Positions 25,910 to 34,971 are shown, numbered from the stretch's first letter. The stretch: DNA of 37,566 nucleotides from Candidatus Blastococcus massiliensis AP3 (GCF_000582785.1 NZ_HG931175.1:394985-432550), one strand, 5' to 3'. Program-made: numbers and translations. Notes: a model not told the origin generated them from the sequence alone.

Positions 25910-27975
25910 GGTGCGGTCTCCCCGTGGGCGGCGAACCAGGCGGCCGTGTGCCCCCCGGTCATGGGTTCGGCGAGGCTGAAGCCCTGCAGGTAGGTGGCAC
26001 CGAGCCGGCCGAGCTCCTCGGCCTGCTCCACGGTCTCGACCCCCTCGGCGACGGTGCTGAGGTTGAGGTTGCGGGCCAGGGCGATGACCGCGGAGGCGAT
26101 CTCGCTGTGCCCGGCGCTGAGCTCGGCCACGAACGACCGGTCGACCTTGAGGCAGTCGACCGGCAGGTGCCGGAGGTAGGCCAGCGACGAGTAGCCGGTG
26201 CCGAAGTCGTCGATGGCCAGGTCGACCCCCACGTCGCGCAGCTGCTGCAGCACCTCGCGGGCCATGGCGGGGTCCTTCATCAGCGCGGACTCCGTGATCT
26301 CGATGGAGATCCGGGCCGGCTCGAGTCCGTGGCGCTGCAGCGCGGCGGCCACCTGCTCGGGGAGGTTGCCGTCGAGCTGGAGAGCAGAGACGTTGACGTT
26401 CGCCCGCGGCGGCGCGGCGTAGCCCATCAGCCGGTCCCAGTCGGCCAGCTGACGGCACGTCTCGTCCAGCACGAACAGGCCGAGGCCGGCGATCAGGCCG
26501 CTCTCCTCGGCCAGCGGCACGAAGACCGTGGGGCTGATCGGGCCACGCTCGGGGTGCTCCCACCGGGCCAGCGACTCGACGGCGACCGGGGTCCCGTCCG
26601 CGGTGCTGAAGATGGGCTGGTAGAGCAGGCTGATCTCGCGGTTGTCGATGGCGTCGCGCAGCTCGGCGACCAGCCGGAGCTTGTCGCGGGCCTGGGCGCG
26701 CGCCTCCTGGTCGAGGACGGTGATCCGGCCCTTGCCGCTGGCCTTGGCCTGGTACATGGCGATGTCGCAGTCGCGGATCAGCTCCTCCGCGGCCTCGTGC
26801 TCGGCGGTCTGCACCGTGACGCCGACGCTGGCGTGGGGACGCACGTCCACCCCACCCAGGCGCATCGGGCGGGCCAGCGCCGCCGTGATGCGCTCGGCGA
26901 GGGCGACTGCGGCCTCCTCGTCGACCTGCTCGCAGACGACGACGAACTCGTCGCCGCCGAAGCGGGCCACCAGGTCACCGGGGCGGACCGTCGCCCGCAG
27001 GCGGGCCGCGACCTCGACGAGCAGCTCGTCGCCGGCGGTGTGCCCGAGGGAGTCGTTGACGACCTTGAAGTTGTCCAGGTCGAGAAAGAGGCAGGCCAGC
27101 CCCCCGGTGCCGGGACGGAACCGCTCGGCCACGTACTGGGCCAGCAGCGTCCGGTTCGGCAGCTCGGTGAGCGGGTCGTGGTTGGCCTGGTGGGCCAGCT
27201 GCGCCTCGAACGCGAGCCGGTCGGTGATGTCCTCGATGGTGGCGACGAAGCCGGCGCCCACGCCGGGGGTGAACAGGTGGGCGAAGCGGATCACCGTCGT
27301 CCGGACCGAGGCGTCGTCGCGGACCAGGCGCGCCTGGACCTCCACCTCGCCGCCGTCCAGCGCCTCCGACACCTGCTCGATCACCGCGTCGAGGTCGTCG
27401 CCGTGCACCGTGTCGATCCAGCCGGTACCGAGCAGTTGCTCGGCCCGCCGGCCGACGAGGGTGCAGAAGGCGTCGTTGACGTGCGCCAGGCGCATGCCCT
27501 GCTCCGAGAGCAGGGTGGGGACCGGGGAGCGCTCGGTCAGCGCCGAGAAGCGGCGCTCGTGCGCGTCCGCGGTCGCGCGCAGGGCACGCTCCTGCTCGCT
27601 GTCGGCAGCGCGCAGCGACAAAGTCCAGCGCCGGCCGCCGGGCGACGGCGTGGTGAGGACGGAGGTCTCGAGCATCGCGCCGCTGGCCGTGCGGACCGCC
27701 AGCGTCCGGCGGGCGGCGCGCTCGCGGCGGAGCAGGAGCTTCAGCTCTCCCCCGCCCAGGCTCGGGAACAGCTGCTCCACCGGCATCGCGCGCAGGTCCT
27801 CGAGGCCGTAGCCCAGCAGCTGGACCGCGCCCTCGTTGCCCCAGGAGAAGCGCTGGGTGCGGCCCTGCGTCTCGGCGACGAGCAACGCCATCGAATCGCT
27901 GACCGAGGCGGTGTAGAAGATCGAGGAGACGATCTCCGGTGGGACGTGGTCGTCCGACAGCTTCGCGGCGGTCAC
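25906..27975 (-). CDS. PAS-PAS-GGDEF-EAL c-di-GMP turnover protein
   Basis: 689 residues: a divergent PAS at about 20-125, PAS with PAC at 140-260, GGDEF at 262-425 and EAL at 438-680. The cyclase site is intact (RFGGDEF, G340-F344) with an RxxD inhibitory site (R331-P-G-D334). The EAL domain has ESL at 467-469 and keeps E560 or E562 in EITES, D589/D590 (DDFGTGYSS), K610 and E644, so phosphodiesterase activity is also possible. There is no membrane segment, so it is cytosolic. The GTG at 27975 has GGAGG about 5 nt upstream; the longer upstream frame is antisense-like. It is coupled to the HDOD gene. The net direction of c-di-GMP change cannot be told. Confidence 0.93.
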   Translation of the reverse strand: MTAAKLSDDHVPPEIVSSIFYTASVSDSMALLVAETQGRTQRFSWGNEGAVQLLGYGLEDLRAMPVEQLFPSLGGGELKLLLRRERAARRTLAVRTASGAMLETSVLTTPSPGGRRWTLSLRAADSEQERALRATADAHERRFSALTERSPVPTLLSEQGMRLAHVNDAFCTLVGRRAEQLLGTGWIDTVHGDDLDAVIEQVSEALDGGEVEVQARLVRDDASVRTTVIRFAHLFTPGVGAGFVATIEDITDRLAFEAQLAHQANHDPLTELPNRTLLAQYVAERFRPGTGGLACLFLDLDNFKVVNDSLGHTAGDELLVEVAARLRATVRPGDLVARFGGDEFVVVCEQVDEEAAVALAERITAALARPMRLGGVDVRPHASVGVTVQTAEHEAAEELIRDCDIAMYQAKASGKGRITVLDQEARAQARDKLRLVAELRDAIDNREISLLYQPIFSTADGTPVAVESLARWEHPERGPISPTVFVPLAEESGLIAGLGLFVLDETCRQLADWDRLMGYAAPPRANVNVSALQLDGNLPEQVAAALQRHGLEPARISIEITESALMKDPAMAREVLQQLRDVGVDLAIDDFGTGYSSLAYLRHLPVDCLKVDRSFVAELSAGHSEIASAVIALARNLNLSTVAEGVETVEQAEELGRLGATYLQGFSLAEPMTGGHTAAWFAAHGETAP

Positions 27976-28133
27976 ACCGACCTCCCTCCTCCAGCACGGC
28001 ACAGCGCCGGTCGGCGCGTCACCGACTGTTTCGGCGTCCCGGAGCCCGCTCTTTGAGCCGAACCGGCTGCCGTCCCCCCTTGGAGTGAGCGGCCCGCGCC
28101 AGCTCGCGGGACGTCCGGCCGGGGCCCGCTGAC

Positions 28134-28139
28134 TAGCCT
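28134..28139 (+). promoter_or_regulatory. Candidate -10 box (TAGCCT) for the LRR protein gene
   Basis: TAGCCT lies 7 nt before AGGAGG (28147-28152), leaving only a very short 5' UTR. No clear -35 is visible. Confidence 0.3.
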
Positions 28140-28159
28140 GCGGGCGAGGAGGTGCCGAC

Positions 28160-29065
28160 ATCGCCCCGTCCCGATCCCCGTCCCGGCCCGCGGCCCCCGT
28201 CGTGGCCCTGGCCCTGCTCGCCCTGGCCGTCGGCGTCCCGGCCTGCGCCGGCGCGGACGCCGAGCCGGTGCACTCCTTCCCCGACGACACGCTCGCCGCC
28301 TGCGTGGCGGCCACCGCCGGCCTGCCCCGGACGACCGAGCGCTTCGCCGACCGCGACCTCGCCGCGATCGAGCAGCTGCACTGCGACGGCGCCGACTCCG
28401 CCGAGCCGATCCGCTCGCTGGACGGCGTGCAGCGGCTGACCGGCATGTTCGAGCTGGGGCTCCCCCGCAACGAGATCACCGACCTCTCGCCGCTGGCGGA
28501 GCTGCCCCGGCTCGGGACCCTGACCCTGACCGACAACGCGGTCAGCGACCTCGCCCCGCTCGAGGGGCTCGAGCTGTTCGACCTCGGGCTGTCCCAGAAC
28601 CCGATCGCCGACCTCTCGCCGCTCGAGGGCACCACGACGCTCCGGGCTCTCGGAGTGGCCGCCGCGCAGGTCACGGACATCTCCGCGCTGGCCGGGCTCG
28701 ACGGGCTGAGCCGGCTGGATCTGAGCAGCAACGCGATCACCGACGTCACGCCCCTGTCCGGGCTGCGCAGCCTCGACACGCTCGACCTGGGCCGGAACCG
28801 GATCGTCGACCCGTCGCCACTGGGCACGATCCCGACCCTGCTGATCCTCGACCTGTTCGGCAACCAGGTGGCCGGGATCGGCGGGCTGGCCGACGCGCCC
28901 CTGCTGCAGCAGCTCCAGCTCGGCGCGAACCCCGTTACCGATCTCACGCCGCTGCTGCGGGTGAGCACGCTGGTGAACCTCGGCCTGGACGAGTCCGACA
29001 CCACCGCGATGACCGGGATCGAGGAGCTGCAGGCCGCGGGAGTCTCGGTGAACGGGCTGGCCTGA
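28160..29065 (+). CDS. Secreted leucine-rich-repeat (internalin-like) protein, possible AUC start
   Basis: An exported protein with about eight 22-residue leucine-rich repeats of the internalin type (consensus L..L.LS.N.I.DLSPL.G, roughly residues 75-290), a protein-interaction surface. From a GTG at 28202 the signal sequence lacks its basic n-region. Extending in frame to ATC at 28160 adds 14 residues with Arg5 and Arg9, giving a normal signal peptide ending in VPAC (a weak lipobox), and ATC sits exactly 7 nt after AGGAGG. I list that start; initiation at ATC would be rare, and an ATG-to-ATC base change or sequencing error is an alternative. The partner is unknown; it is divergent from the c-di-GMP gene. 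Confidence 0.75.
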   Translation: MAPSRSPSRPAAPVVALALLALAVGVPACAGADAEPVHSFPDDTLAACVAATAGLPRTTERFADRDLAAIEQLHCDGADSAEPIRSLDGVQRLTGMFELGLPRNEITDLSPLAELPRLGTLTLTDNAVSDLAPLEGLELFDLGLSQNPIADLSPLEGTTTLRALGVAAAQVTDISALAGLDGLSRLDLSSNAITDVTPLSGLRSLDTLDLGRNRIVDPSPLGTIPTLLILDLFGNQVAGIGGLADAPLLQQLQLGANPVTDLTPLLRVSTLVNLGLDESDTTAMTGIEELQAAGVSVNGLA

Positions 29066-29073
29066 CGTTCACC

Positions 29074-29089
29074 CTCCCGGACGTGGGAG
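29074..29089 (+). terminator. Weak hairpin after the LRR gene
   Basis: CTCCC-N6-GGGAG begins 9 nt after the LRR stop. The short stem without a T tract makes this low confidence. Confidence 0.3.
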
Positions 29090-29221
29090 TCATCACATCG
29101 GCGGGCCCCGGGAAGGCACTCCGTCGTTGCCCAGGCATGATCCTCCCGGATCACCGAGCACGCGTTCGACCCCACACCTGGTGACCGGCGCCCGCCGCCG
29201 GTCCCGATGATCGGAGCCACG

Positions 29222-30808
29222 TTGCACATCGGAGTGCCGCGCGAGACACGTCCCCGCGAGACGCGGGTGGCCGCGACCCCGAAGACGGTGGAGCAGCTGG
29301 TCGCCCTCGGCTACGACGTCGTCGTCGAGACCGGGGCCGGCGAGGCCAGCAGCTTCCCGGACGACGCCTACGCCACCGCGGGCGCCCGGATCGGCAGCGC
29401 CGACGAGGCGTGGCAGTCCGACGTGGTGATCCGCGTCAACGCCCCCGCCACCGACGAGATCGGCCGGCTCCGGGACGGCGCCACGCTGATCAGCCTGCTC
29501 AGCCCGGCGCTCAACCCCGAGCTCGTGGACGCCCTCGCGGCCCGCCCGATCACGGTGCTCGCGATGGACGCCGTCCCGCGCATCTCCCGCGCGCAGTCGC
29601 TCGACGTGCTCAGCTCCATGGCGAACATCGCCGGGTACCGGGCCGTCGTCGAGGCCGCGCACGTCTTCGGTCGCTTCTTCACCGGTCAGGTCACCGCCGC
29701 CGGCAAGGTGCCCCCGGCCAAGGTGCTGGTCGCCGGCGCCGGGGTCGCCGGCCTCGCGGCCATCGGGGCGGCCAGCAGCCTCGGCGCGATCGTGCGCGCG
29801 ACCGACGTCCGCCCCGAGGTCGCCGAGCAGGTGCGCTCCCTCGGCGGCGAGTACGTCGCCGTGAAGGCCGGTGATGAGGAGGGGGGCCAGTCAGCGAAGA
29901 GCACGGACGGCTACGCCCGCGAGATGGGCGAGGACTTCAACCGCCGCGCGGCCGAGATGTACGCGGAGCAGGCGAAGGACGTCGACATCATCATCACCAC
30001 CGCGCTGATCCCCGGCCGCCCCGCGCCGCGGCTGATCACCGAGGAGATGGTGGCCTCGATGCGCTCGGGCAGCGTGATCGTGGACATGGCCGCCGCCCAG
30101 GGCGGCAACGTGGCGGGCTCGGTGCCCGACGAGATCGTGGTGACCGGCAACGGCGTCTCGATCATCGGCTACACCGACCTGCCCGCCCGGCTGCCGGCCC
30201 AGGCCTCGCAGCTCTACGGCACCAACCTGGTCAACCTGCTCAAGCTGCTCACGCCGGAGAAGGACGGCCGGCTGGTCCTGGACTTCGAGGACGTCGTCCA
30301 GCGGTCGATGACGGTCGTGCGCGAGGGCGAGAAGACCTGGCCACCACCACCGGTGCAGGTCTCCGCCGCGGCACCGGCGCCGTCCGGTCCGCCCGCGGGG
30401 GCGACGGCCGCCGCCCCCGCGGTACCGGAGAAGACCCCCGCTCCCGGCCGACGGTTCGCCCTCGTGGGCGCGGCCGCGGCCGCGCTGTTCATGCTCACCG
30501 CCTTCTCCCCCAGCGAGCTGGTGCAGCACTTCACCGTGTTCGCGCTCGCCGTGGTCGTCGGCTTCTACGTCATCAGCGGGGTGCACCACGCGCTGCACAC
30601 GCCGCTGATGAGCGTCACCAACGCGATCTCCGGGATCATCGTCGTCGGCGCCCTGCTGCAGATCGGGCACGACGACGCCCTGGTGACCGCGCTGGCGTTC
30701 GTGGCGGTCCTCGTCGCGAGCATCAACGTCTTCGGCGGCTTCGCCGTCACCCGCCGCATGCTGAGCATGTTCTCGCGCGGCCCGAGCGTGAAGGGCGCCG
30801 CCCGATGA
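29222..30808 (+). CDS. pntA: NAD(P) transhydrogenase subunit alpha
   Basis: About 528 residues. Domain I (about 1-370) binds NAD(H): [22 protein letters not shown] at the start, [18 protein letters not shown] as the Rossmann loop, then [14 protein letters not shown]. After a Pro/Ala linker there are about four C-terminal membrane helices, so this is the fused E. coli-type PntA rather than the split PntAA/PntAB. With PntB it couples hydride transfer between NADH and NADP+ to proton movement. I chose TTG at 29222 because GGAG lies 5 nt upstream and the family N-terminus begins there; ATG at 29207 is in frame but lacks a ribosome binding site. Its TGA overlaps the pntB ATG. Confidence 0.93.
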   Translation: MHIGVPRETRPRETRVAATPKTVEQLVALGYDVVVETGAGEASSFPDDAYATAGARIGSADEAWQSDVVIRVNAPATDEIGRLRDGATLISLLSPALNPELVDALAARPITVLAMDAVPRISRAQSLDVLSSMANIAGYRAVVEAAHVFGRFFTGQVTAAGKVPPAKVLVAGAGVAGLAAIGAASSLGAIVRATDVRPEVAEQVRSLGGEYVAVKAGDEEGGQSAKSTDGYAREMGEDFNRRAAEMYAEQAKDVDIIITTALIPGRPAPRLITEEMVASMRSGSVIVDMAAAQGGNVAGSVPDEIVVTGNGVSIIGYTDLPARLPAQASQLYGTNLVNLLKLLTPEKDGRLVLDFEDVVQRSMTVVREGEKTWPPPPVQVSAAAPAPSGPPAGATAAAPAVPEKTPAPGRRFALVGAAAAALFMLTAFSPSELVQHFTVFALAVVVGFYVISGVHHALHTPLMSVTNAISGIIVVGALLQIGHDDALVTALAFVAVLVASINVFGGFAVTRRMLSMFSRGPSVKGAAR

Positions 30809-32217
30809 CCGCCACCGGTGCCGCCTCCGCGGCCTACATCGTCGCCGCGCTGCTGTTCATCCTCAGCCTCGCGGGACTCTCCAAGCACGAGACCGCCAAG
30901 GCGGGCAACAGCTACGGGATCGCCGGCATGGCCATCGCGCTGGCCGCCACGATCGCCCTCGCCGTCGACCACGGCATCTCCTCCACCGGCGCGATCCTGC
31001 TGGTCGTCGCGGTGGTCATCGGTGCCGTGATCGGCCTGTGGCGGGCGGCCAGGGTCGAGATGACCGGCATGCCCGAGCTCATCGCGCTGCTGCACAGCTT
31101 CGTCGGCCTGGCCGCCGTGCTCGTCGGCTGGAACGGCTACCTGACGGTCGAGGCCGACCTGGAGAACCAGACCGAGGTCGCCGCAGACCTGCTGGGCATC
31201 CACTCCGGCGAGGTGGCGATCGGCGTCTTCATCGGCGCGGTCACCTTCACCGGCTCGATCGTCGCGTTCCTCAAGCTGTCGGCCCGGATCAAGAGCAACC
31301 CTCTGGTGCTGCCGGGCAAGAACTGGCTCAACCTCGGGGCGCTCGCGGCGTTCGCCGCCCTGACGGTGGTCTTCGTGGTCGAGCCCAACCTGCCCGTCCT
31401 CGCGGTGCTCACCGTGCTCGCCCTGGCCCTGGGCTGGCACCTGGTCGCGTCGATCGGCGGCGGCGACATGCCGGTCGTCGTCTCTATGCTCAACAGCTAC
31501 TCGGGCTGGGCCGCGGCCGCCGCCGGGTTCCTGCTCGGCAACGACCTGCTGATCATCACCGGTGCGCTGGTCGGCGCCTCGGGTGCGTACCTCTCCTACA
31601 TCATGTGCAAGGCCATGAACCGGTCCTTCATCTCGGTCATCGCCGGCGGCTTCGGCAACGAGGGCAGCGCCGCGGCCTCCGATGTCGACTACGGCGAGCA
31701 CACCGAGATCAGCGCCGAGGAGACCGCGGAGCTGCTGCGCGACGCGAAGTCCGTCGTCATCACGCCCGGGTACGGCATGGCGGTGGCGCAGGCCCAGGGC
31801 ACGGTGGCCGAGCTCACCCGCAAGCTCACCGAGCGCGGAGTCGAGGTGCGCTTCGGCATCCACCCGGTCGCCGGGCGGCTGCCCGGCCACATGAACGTGC
31901 TCCTGGCCGAGGCCAAGGTGCCCTACGACGTGGTCCTGGAGATGGACGAGATCAACGACGACCTGGCGGACACCTCCGTCGTCCTCGTGATCGGCGCCAA
32001 CGACACCGTCAACCCGGCCGCCTCGGAGGACCCCGCCAGCCCGATCGCCGGGATGCCGGTGCTGCGGGTGTGGGAGGCCGAGCGCGTCGTGGTCTTCAAG
32101 CGGTCGATGAACACCGGTTACGCGGGCGTGCAGAACCCGCTGTTCTTCCGCGAGAACAGCCGCATGCTGTTCGGGGACGCGCGGGAGAGGGTCGAGGACA
32201 TCCTCCGGGCACTCTGA
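30805..32217 (+). CDS. pntB: NAD(P) transhydrogenase subunit beta
   Basis: 470 residues. The first ~270 hold about eight or nine membrane helices (domain II), including the conserved [26 protein letters not shown] region. The C-terminal ~190 residues form the NADP(H)-binding domain III, with [41 protein letters not shown] and NDTVNPAA. The ATG overlaps the pntA stop (ATGA), giving a coupled two-gene operon. No terminator is evident after it, and the next gene starts 62 nt downstream from its own putative promoter. Confidence 0.96.
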   Translation: MTATGAASAAYIVAALLFILSLAGLSKHETAKAGNSYGIAGMAIALAATIALAVDHGISSTGAILLVVAVVIGAVIGLWRAARVEMTGMPELIALLHSFVGLAAVLVGWNGYLTVEADLENQTEVAADLLGIHSGEVAIGVFIGAVTFTGSIVAFLKLSARIKSNPLVLPGKNWLNLGALAAFAALTVVFVVEPNLPVLAVLTVLALALGWHLVASIGGGDMPVVVSMLNSYSGWAAAAAGFLLGNDLLIITGALVGASGAYLSYIMCKAMNRSFISVIAGGFGNEGSAAASDVDYGEHTEISAEETAELLRDAKSVVITPGYGMAVAQAQGTVAELTRKLTERGVEVRFGIHPVAGRLPGHMNVLLAEAKVPYDVVLEMDEINDDLADTSVVLVIGANDTVNPAASEDPASPIAGMPVLRVWEAERVVVFKRSMNTGYAGVQNPLFFRENSRMLFGDARERVEDILRAL

Positions 32218-32267
32218 GGTCGCGCGGAGTTCTTCCCGTGCCCCTGTTCCGGACGGCCGGTTCGGCT

Positions 32268-32273
32268 TACGCT
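32268..32273 (+). promoter_or_regulatory. Candidate -10 box (TACGCT) for the MEDS-STAS gene, leaderless
   Basis: TACGCT ends 6 nt before the GTG at 32280. Immediately upstream (32256-32267) is GCCGGTTCGGCT, a 12-mer also present on the minus strand at 28056-28067 upstream of the GGDEF-EAL gene. Confidence 0.4.
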
Positions 32274-32279
32274 CCGGAG

Positions 32280-33149
32280 GTGCGATCGCATGGTTCGGTG
32301 ACGGAGCCCCCCGGGGCGGGCTCCGCCGACCACCTGTGCTGGGTGCACGACGACGACGAGGCGTTCGACGCCGCCGTCCGGGAGTTCCTGGCCGGTGGGC
32401 TGGCCCACGGGGAACGCCTGCTGTGCGTGGGCGCGCGCGCCATCGCCACCCTCGACGGCGCGGACGCCCATCTCGGGGACGTGGCCGGGCTGCGGGCCGG
32501 CGGGGTCCTGGAGACCATGACCGTCGCCGAGGCCTACGCGGCTGCCGGGCCGCTCGCCGCGGACCGCCAGCGCGCGTTCTACGACGCGGCCACGAACCGG
32601 GCGCTGGCCGACGGCTACCGGGGTCTGCGCGTCGTCGCGGACCTCTCCGAGCTGGCCGCCGCGCCGGAGCACCGGGACGAGCTGGTGCGCTGGGAGCAGG
32701 TCGCCGACGAGCTCATGGCGTCGGGTTCGGGCATGTCGGCGATGTGTGCCTACCGGGGTGACCTGCCCGCGGCGGTCCTCGGGAACGTCCTCGCCGTCCA
32801 CCCGCTGGTGCACGGCCCCTCCCACCTGACCCCGTTCCAGCTGTTCTTCGACGACGACCGCCTCGCCCTGGCCGGGAGCGTCGACACCTTCAGCGCCGAC
32901 AGGCTCGCCGCACTCCTGGCGAGCACCCCGCGCGGCTCCGTGGCCGTGCTCGACCTGACCGATCTGGAGTTCGTCGACGTGGCGGGCTGCCGGGCACTGG
33001 CCGGCTGGGCGGCGGCGCACCCGGCCGGCGGGGCGCCGCTGGAGTTCCGGGGTGCCTCGGCCCTGCTCCGGCGGGCGTGGCGACTCCTCGGGCTCGACGA
33101 GGTCGCACCGGTCACGTTCGCCGAGCCGCTCGTCGTCGCCGAGGCCTGA
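32280..33149 (+). CDS. MEDS-STAS domain regulator
   Basis: 289 residues. An N-terminal MEDS-type sensory domain (about 15-180; DHLCWVHDDDEAFDAAVREFL, GERLLCVGA) is followed by a STAS domain (about 185-289; SVAVLDLTDLEFVDVAGCRAL). STAS proteins act as anti-anti-sigma factors in partner switching, and the Ser that RsbW-type kinases phosphorylate follows the conserved Asp. Here the segment after D233 is V-A-G, with no Ser or Thr, so control by phosphorylation looks impossible. The GTG at 32280 is preferred because a -10-like box lies 6 nt upstream; GGAG is directly adjacent. It is followed by a GAF-ANTAR gene. Confidence 0.82.
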   Translation: MRSHGSVTEPPGAGSADHLCWVHDDDEAFDAAVREFLAGGLAHGERLLCVGARAIATLDGADAHLGDVAGLRAGGVLETMTVAEAYAAAGPLAADRQRAFYDAATNRALADGYRGLRVVADLSELAAAPEHRDELVRWEQVADELMASGSGMSAMCAYRGDLPAAVLGNVLAVHPLVHGPSHLTPFQLFFDDDRLALAGSVDTFSADRLAALLASTPRGSVAVLDLTDLEFVDVAGCRALAGWAAAHPAGGAPLEFRGASALLRRAWRLLGLDEVAPVTFAEPLVVAEA

Positions 33150-33244
33150 CCCGGTCCTCGACGACCCGCTGGGTGGCCGACGCCACGACCGGCGCACGAG
33201 CCCTCCCCGGCCGGTCCTACTATGCTGATCCACAGCGTCAGACA

Positions 33245-33308
33245 GCCGGCGCACGGAGGAATCCCCTCCATCGGAGGCCTCGATTTCCCGGTGCCTACCA
33301 CCGCCGGC
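33245..33308 (+). promoter_or_regulatory. Potentially structured leader upstream of GAF-ANTAR gene
   Basis: Three perfect helices can form: GCCGGCG (33245-33251) with CGCCGGC (33302-33308); GGAGG-N5-CCTCC (33255-33269); and CGGTG-N5-CACCG (33289-33303). The first and third share 33302-33303 and so compete. It ends 37 nt before the GTG at 33345. If translation instead starts at ATG 33222, this stretch would be coding. Confidence 0.35.
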
Positions 33309-33344
33309 AGGTGTTCAGCGGTGCGAGCCGACACGGAGCAGCAC

Positions 33345-34073
33345 GTGACTTCCTCCGACGCCGACGCGCAGCGCGCCGTCGCCGTCCAGTCGGCCTTCGA
33401 CGAGCTGGGTCGGCTGTCCTTCGCCGAGCACTCGCTCGAGTCGGTCGTCCACACGGTCACCCGACTGGCCGCCCGGGTCCTCCCCGGTGAGCCGATCACC
33501 TCGGTGACGATCGTCCTCGGCGACCGGCCCAGCACCGTTGCCTCCAGCGGCGACCTGGCGTTCGACCTGGACCAGGTGCAGTACCGGCTGGGCTCCGGAC
33601 CGTGCCTGAGCGCGGCCACCACCGGGCGGCCCTCGGAGATCCGCGACACCCGCAGCGACCGCCAGTGGCCGGAGTTCTCCGCCGAGGCCGCCCGTGCCGG
33701 CTGCGACACCGTGCTGTCCTTCCCCCTGCCGGTCCAGGAGCGCGTCGCCGGCGCGATGAACGTGTATGCCCCGGAACTCACCGCCGCCGACGACGGGATC
33801 CGCGACCTGCTGACGCGGTTCGCCTCCTACGCCGTCGTGCCCGTCTCCAACATGTACCTGTACGAAGCGGCGGTGGAACGCGCCGAGCACCTGTCCGCCG
33901 CCCTCGACTCGCGGGCTGTCATCGACCAGGCCAAGGGCGTCCTCATGGAGCGCTTCAAGCTGACGCCCGACCAGGCCTTCCAGGCGCTGACCCGCGTGTC
34001 GATGGAGACCAACACGAAGGTGCGCGACGTCGCCGCGCGGTTCGTGGCCACCGGGGAGATGCGTCCCGAGTGA
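33345..34073 (+). CDS. GAF-ANTAR regulator
   Basis: 242 residues. A GAF sensory domain (about 30-170) is followed by an ANTAR RNA-binding domain (about 180-236; RAVIDQAKGVLMERFKLTPDQAFQALTRVS). ANTAR proteins commonly bind paired RNA hairpins and prevent transcription termination. The GTG at 33345 has GGAG 6-7 nt upstream and begins just before recognisable sequence; an ATG at 33222 in the same frame would add 41 residues of unclear nature. A TACTAT/TATGCT box near 33218-33226 could be its promoter. It lies 195 nt after the MEDS-STAS gene. The signal bound by GAF is unknown. Confidence 0.88.
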   Translation: MTSSDADAQRAVAVQSAFDELGRLSFAEHSLESVVHTVTRLAARVLPGEPITSVTIVLGDRPSTVASSGDLAFDLDQVQYRLGSGPCLSAATTGRPSEIRDTRSDRQWPEFSAEAARAGCDTVLSFPLPVQERVAGAMNVYAPELTAADDGIRDLLTRFASYAVVPVSNMYLYEAAVERAEHLSAALDSRAVIDQAKGVLMERFKLTPDQAFQALTRVSMETNTKVRDVAARFVATGEMRPE

Positions 34074-34119
34074 CCCCGGCCGGGCGCCCCGGTTGCGCGA
34101 CCGATCCCGCTCGCGGACG

Positions 34120-34566
34120 GTGACGGGCGTGGATCCCTTCCGCGGTCTCGGCCTGCCGCGCATCCCTGGCTTCGGCGAGCTGCTGGCCCTGCTCCAGACC
34201 CAGACCGAGGCGCTCGCCCAGCTGCCCCGCACCCTGAGCGAGCTCAACGGCACCGTCCGGGAACTGACCGAGGCCACGACGATGGCCCACGCGACCATCG
34301 CCTCGGCGCAGCGGATCGCCGGCCGTCTGGAGGTCCTCCTCGACGAGCTGGAGGAGCCGGTCCGGGCACTCAAGCCGGGTATCGAGCGGGTCGGCCGGGT
34401 GCTCGACGACCCGGCCGTCGACACCGTGCCGGACACGCTGCGGCGGATCCAGGAGGACCTCGTCCCGCTGGTCCACGGACTCCGGGTCGCGCAGAACCGG
34501 GTCGGCTCCGTCACCGGGATCCTGCGCCGCCGTCCGCGGGACGACGACGAGGACGACGGCTACTGA
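34120..34566 (+). CDS. Helical coiled-coil protein, unknown
   Basis: 148 residues from a GTG at 34120 (GTG 34129 and TTG 34093 are alternatives; no ribosome binding site decides). The protein is almost entirely helical and heptad-like (ALLQTQTEALAQLPRTLSEL, SAQRIAGRLEVLLDELEEPV), ending in an acidic tail. It resembles small uncharacterised actinobacterial proteins that are sometimes labelled incorrectly as RuBisCO large subunit; no RuBisCO motif is present. No signal peptide or membrane segment is seen. Its stop overlaps the convergent helical-protein gene by 7 bp. The function is unknown. Confidence 0.65.
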   Translation: MTGVDPFRGLGLPRIPGFGELLALLQTQTEALAQLPRTLSELNGTVRELTEATTMAHATIASAQRIAGRLEVLLDELEEPVRALKPGIERVGRVLDDPAVDTVPDTLRRIQEDLVPLVHGLRVAQNRVGSVTGILRRRPRDDDEDDGY

Positions 34567-34958
34567 GCCGGCTGCTCGCCGGCCGGACCGTCGCGCCGGA
34601 CGAAGTCCCCGACGGCCTCCTCCAGTCGCGCCCACGTGGAGCTCCACTCGACCAGCGGGTCGATGATCCGCTCGAAGACGGCCAGCTGCTGGTCGAAGGC
34701 GTCCAGCTGCGCGCGCATGGCCGCGATCGAGGCCCGCTGTGCGGCGACCATCTCGGCGACGGCACGCAGCTGGGCCGCGGACATGGCGCCGGGCGGACTC
34801 GGCAGGGCGGGCAGGGACAGCTTGGACGGCACGGAGCCGGCCAGGGACCGGGCGCGGTCGGTGAACCCGCGGAGCTGCTGCACGAACTCGTCGATCGACC
34901 GGCCCACGATGCCGCCGCCCTGCGCGGCCGGGTCCGGTGGAGGCTGCTCGTCGCTCAT
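34560..34958 (-). CDS. Helical protein, unknown (phasin-like appearance)
   Basis: 132 residues: a Pro-rich N-terminus, a helix (DEFVQQLRGFTDRARSLAG), a short Pro-rich break and a long amphipathic helix with repeated Gln/Ala (about 60-120). The composition resembles phasins or other surface-coating helical proteins, but no synthase or granule gene is near, so I do not assign it. The ATG at 34958 has TAGCGT ending 7 nt upstream and GGAG almost adjacent, so it may be leaderless. It overlaps the convergent coiled-coil gene end by 7 bp. Confidence 0.65.
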   Translation of the reverse strand: MSDEQPPPDPAAQGGGIVGRSIDEFVQQLRGFTDRARSLAGSVPSKLSLPALPSPPGAMSAAQLRAVAEMVAAQRASIAAMRAQLDAFDQQLAVFERIIDPLVEWSSTWARLEEAVGDFVRRDGPAGEQPAQ

Positions 34959-34965
34959 GCTCCGG

Positions 34966-34971
34966 ACGCTA
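34966..34971 (-). promoter_or_regulatory. Candidate -10 box (TAGCGT), leaderless
   Basis: The minus strand reads TAGCGT, 7 nt, then ATG at 34958. It belongs to the same class of start-proximal TAnnnT boxes seen elsewhere in the window. Confidence 0.4.
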
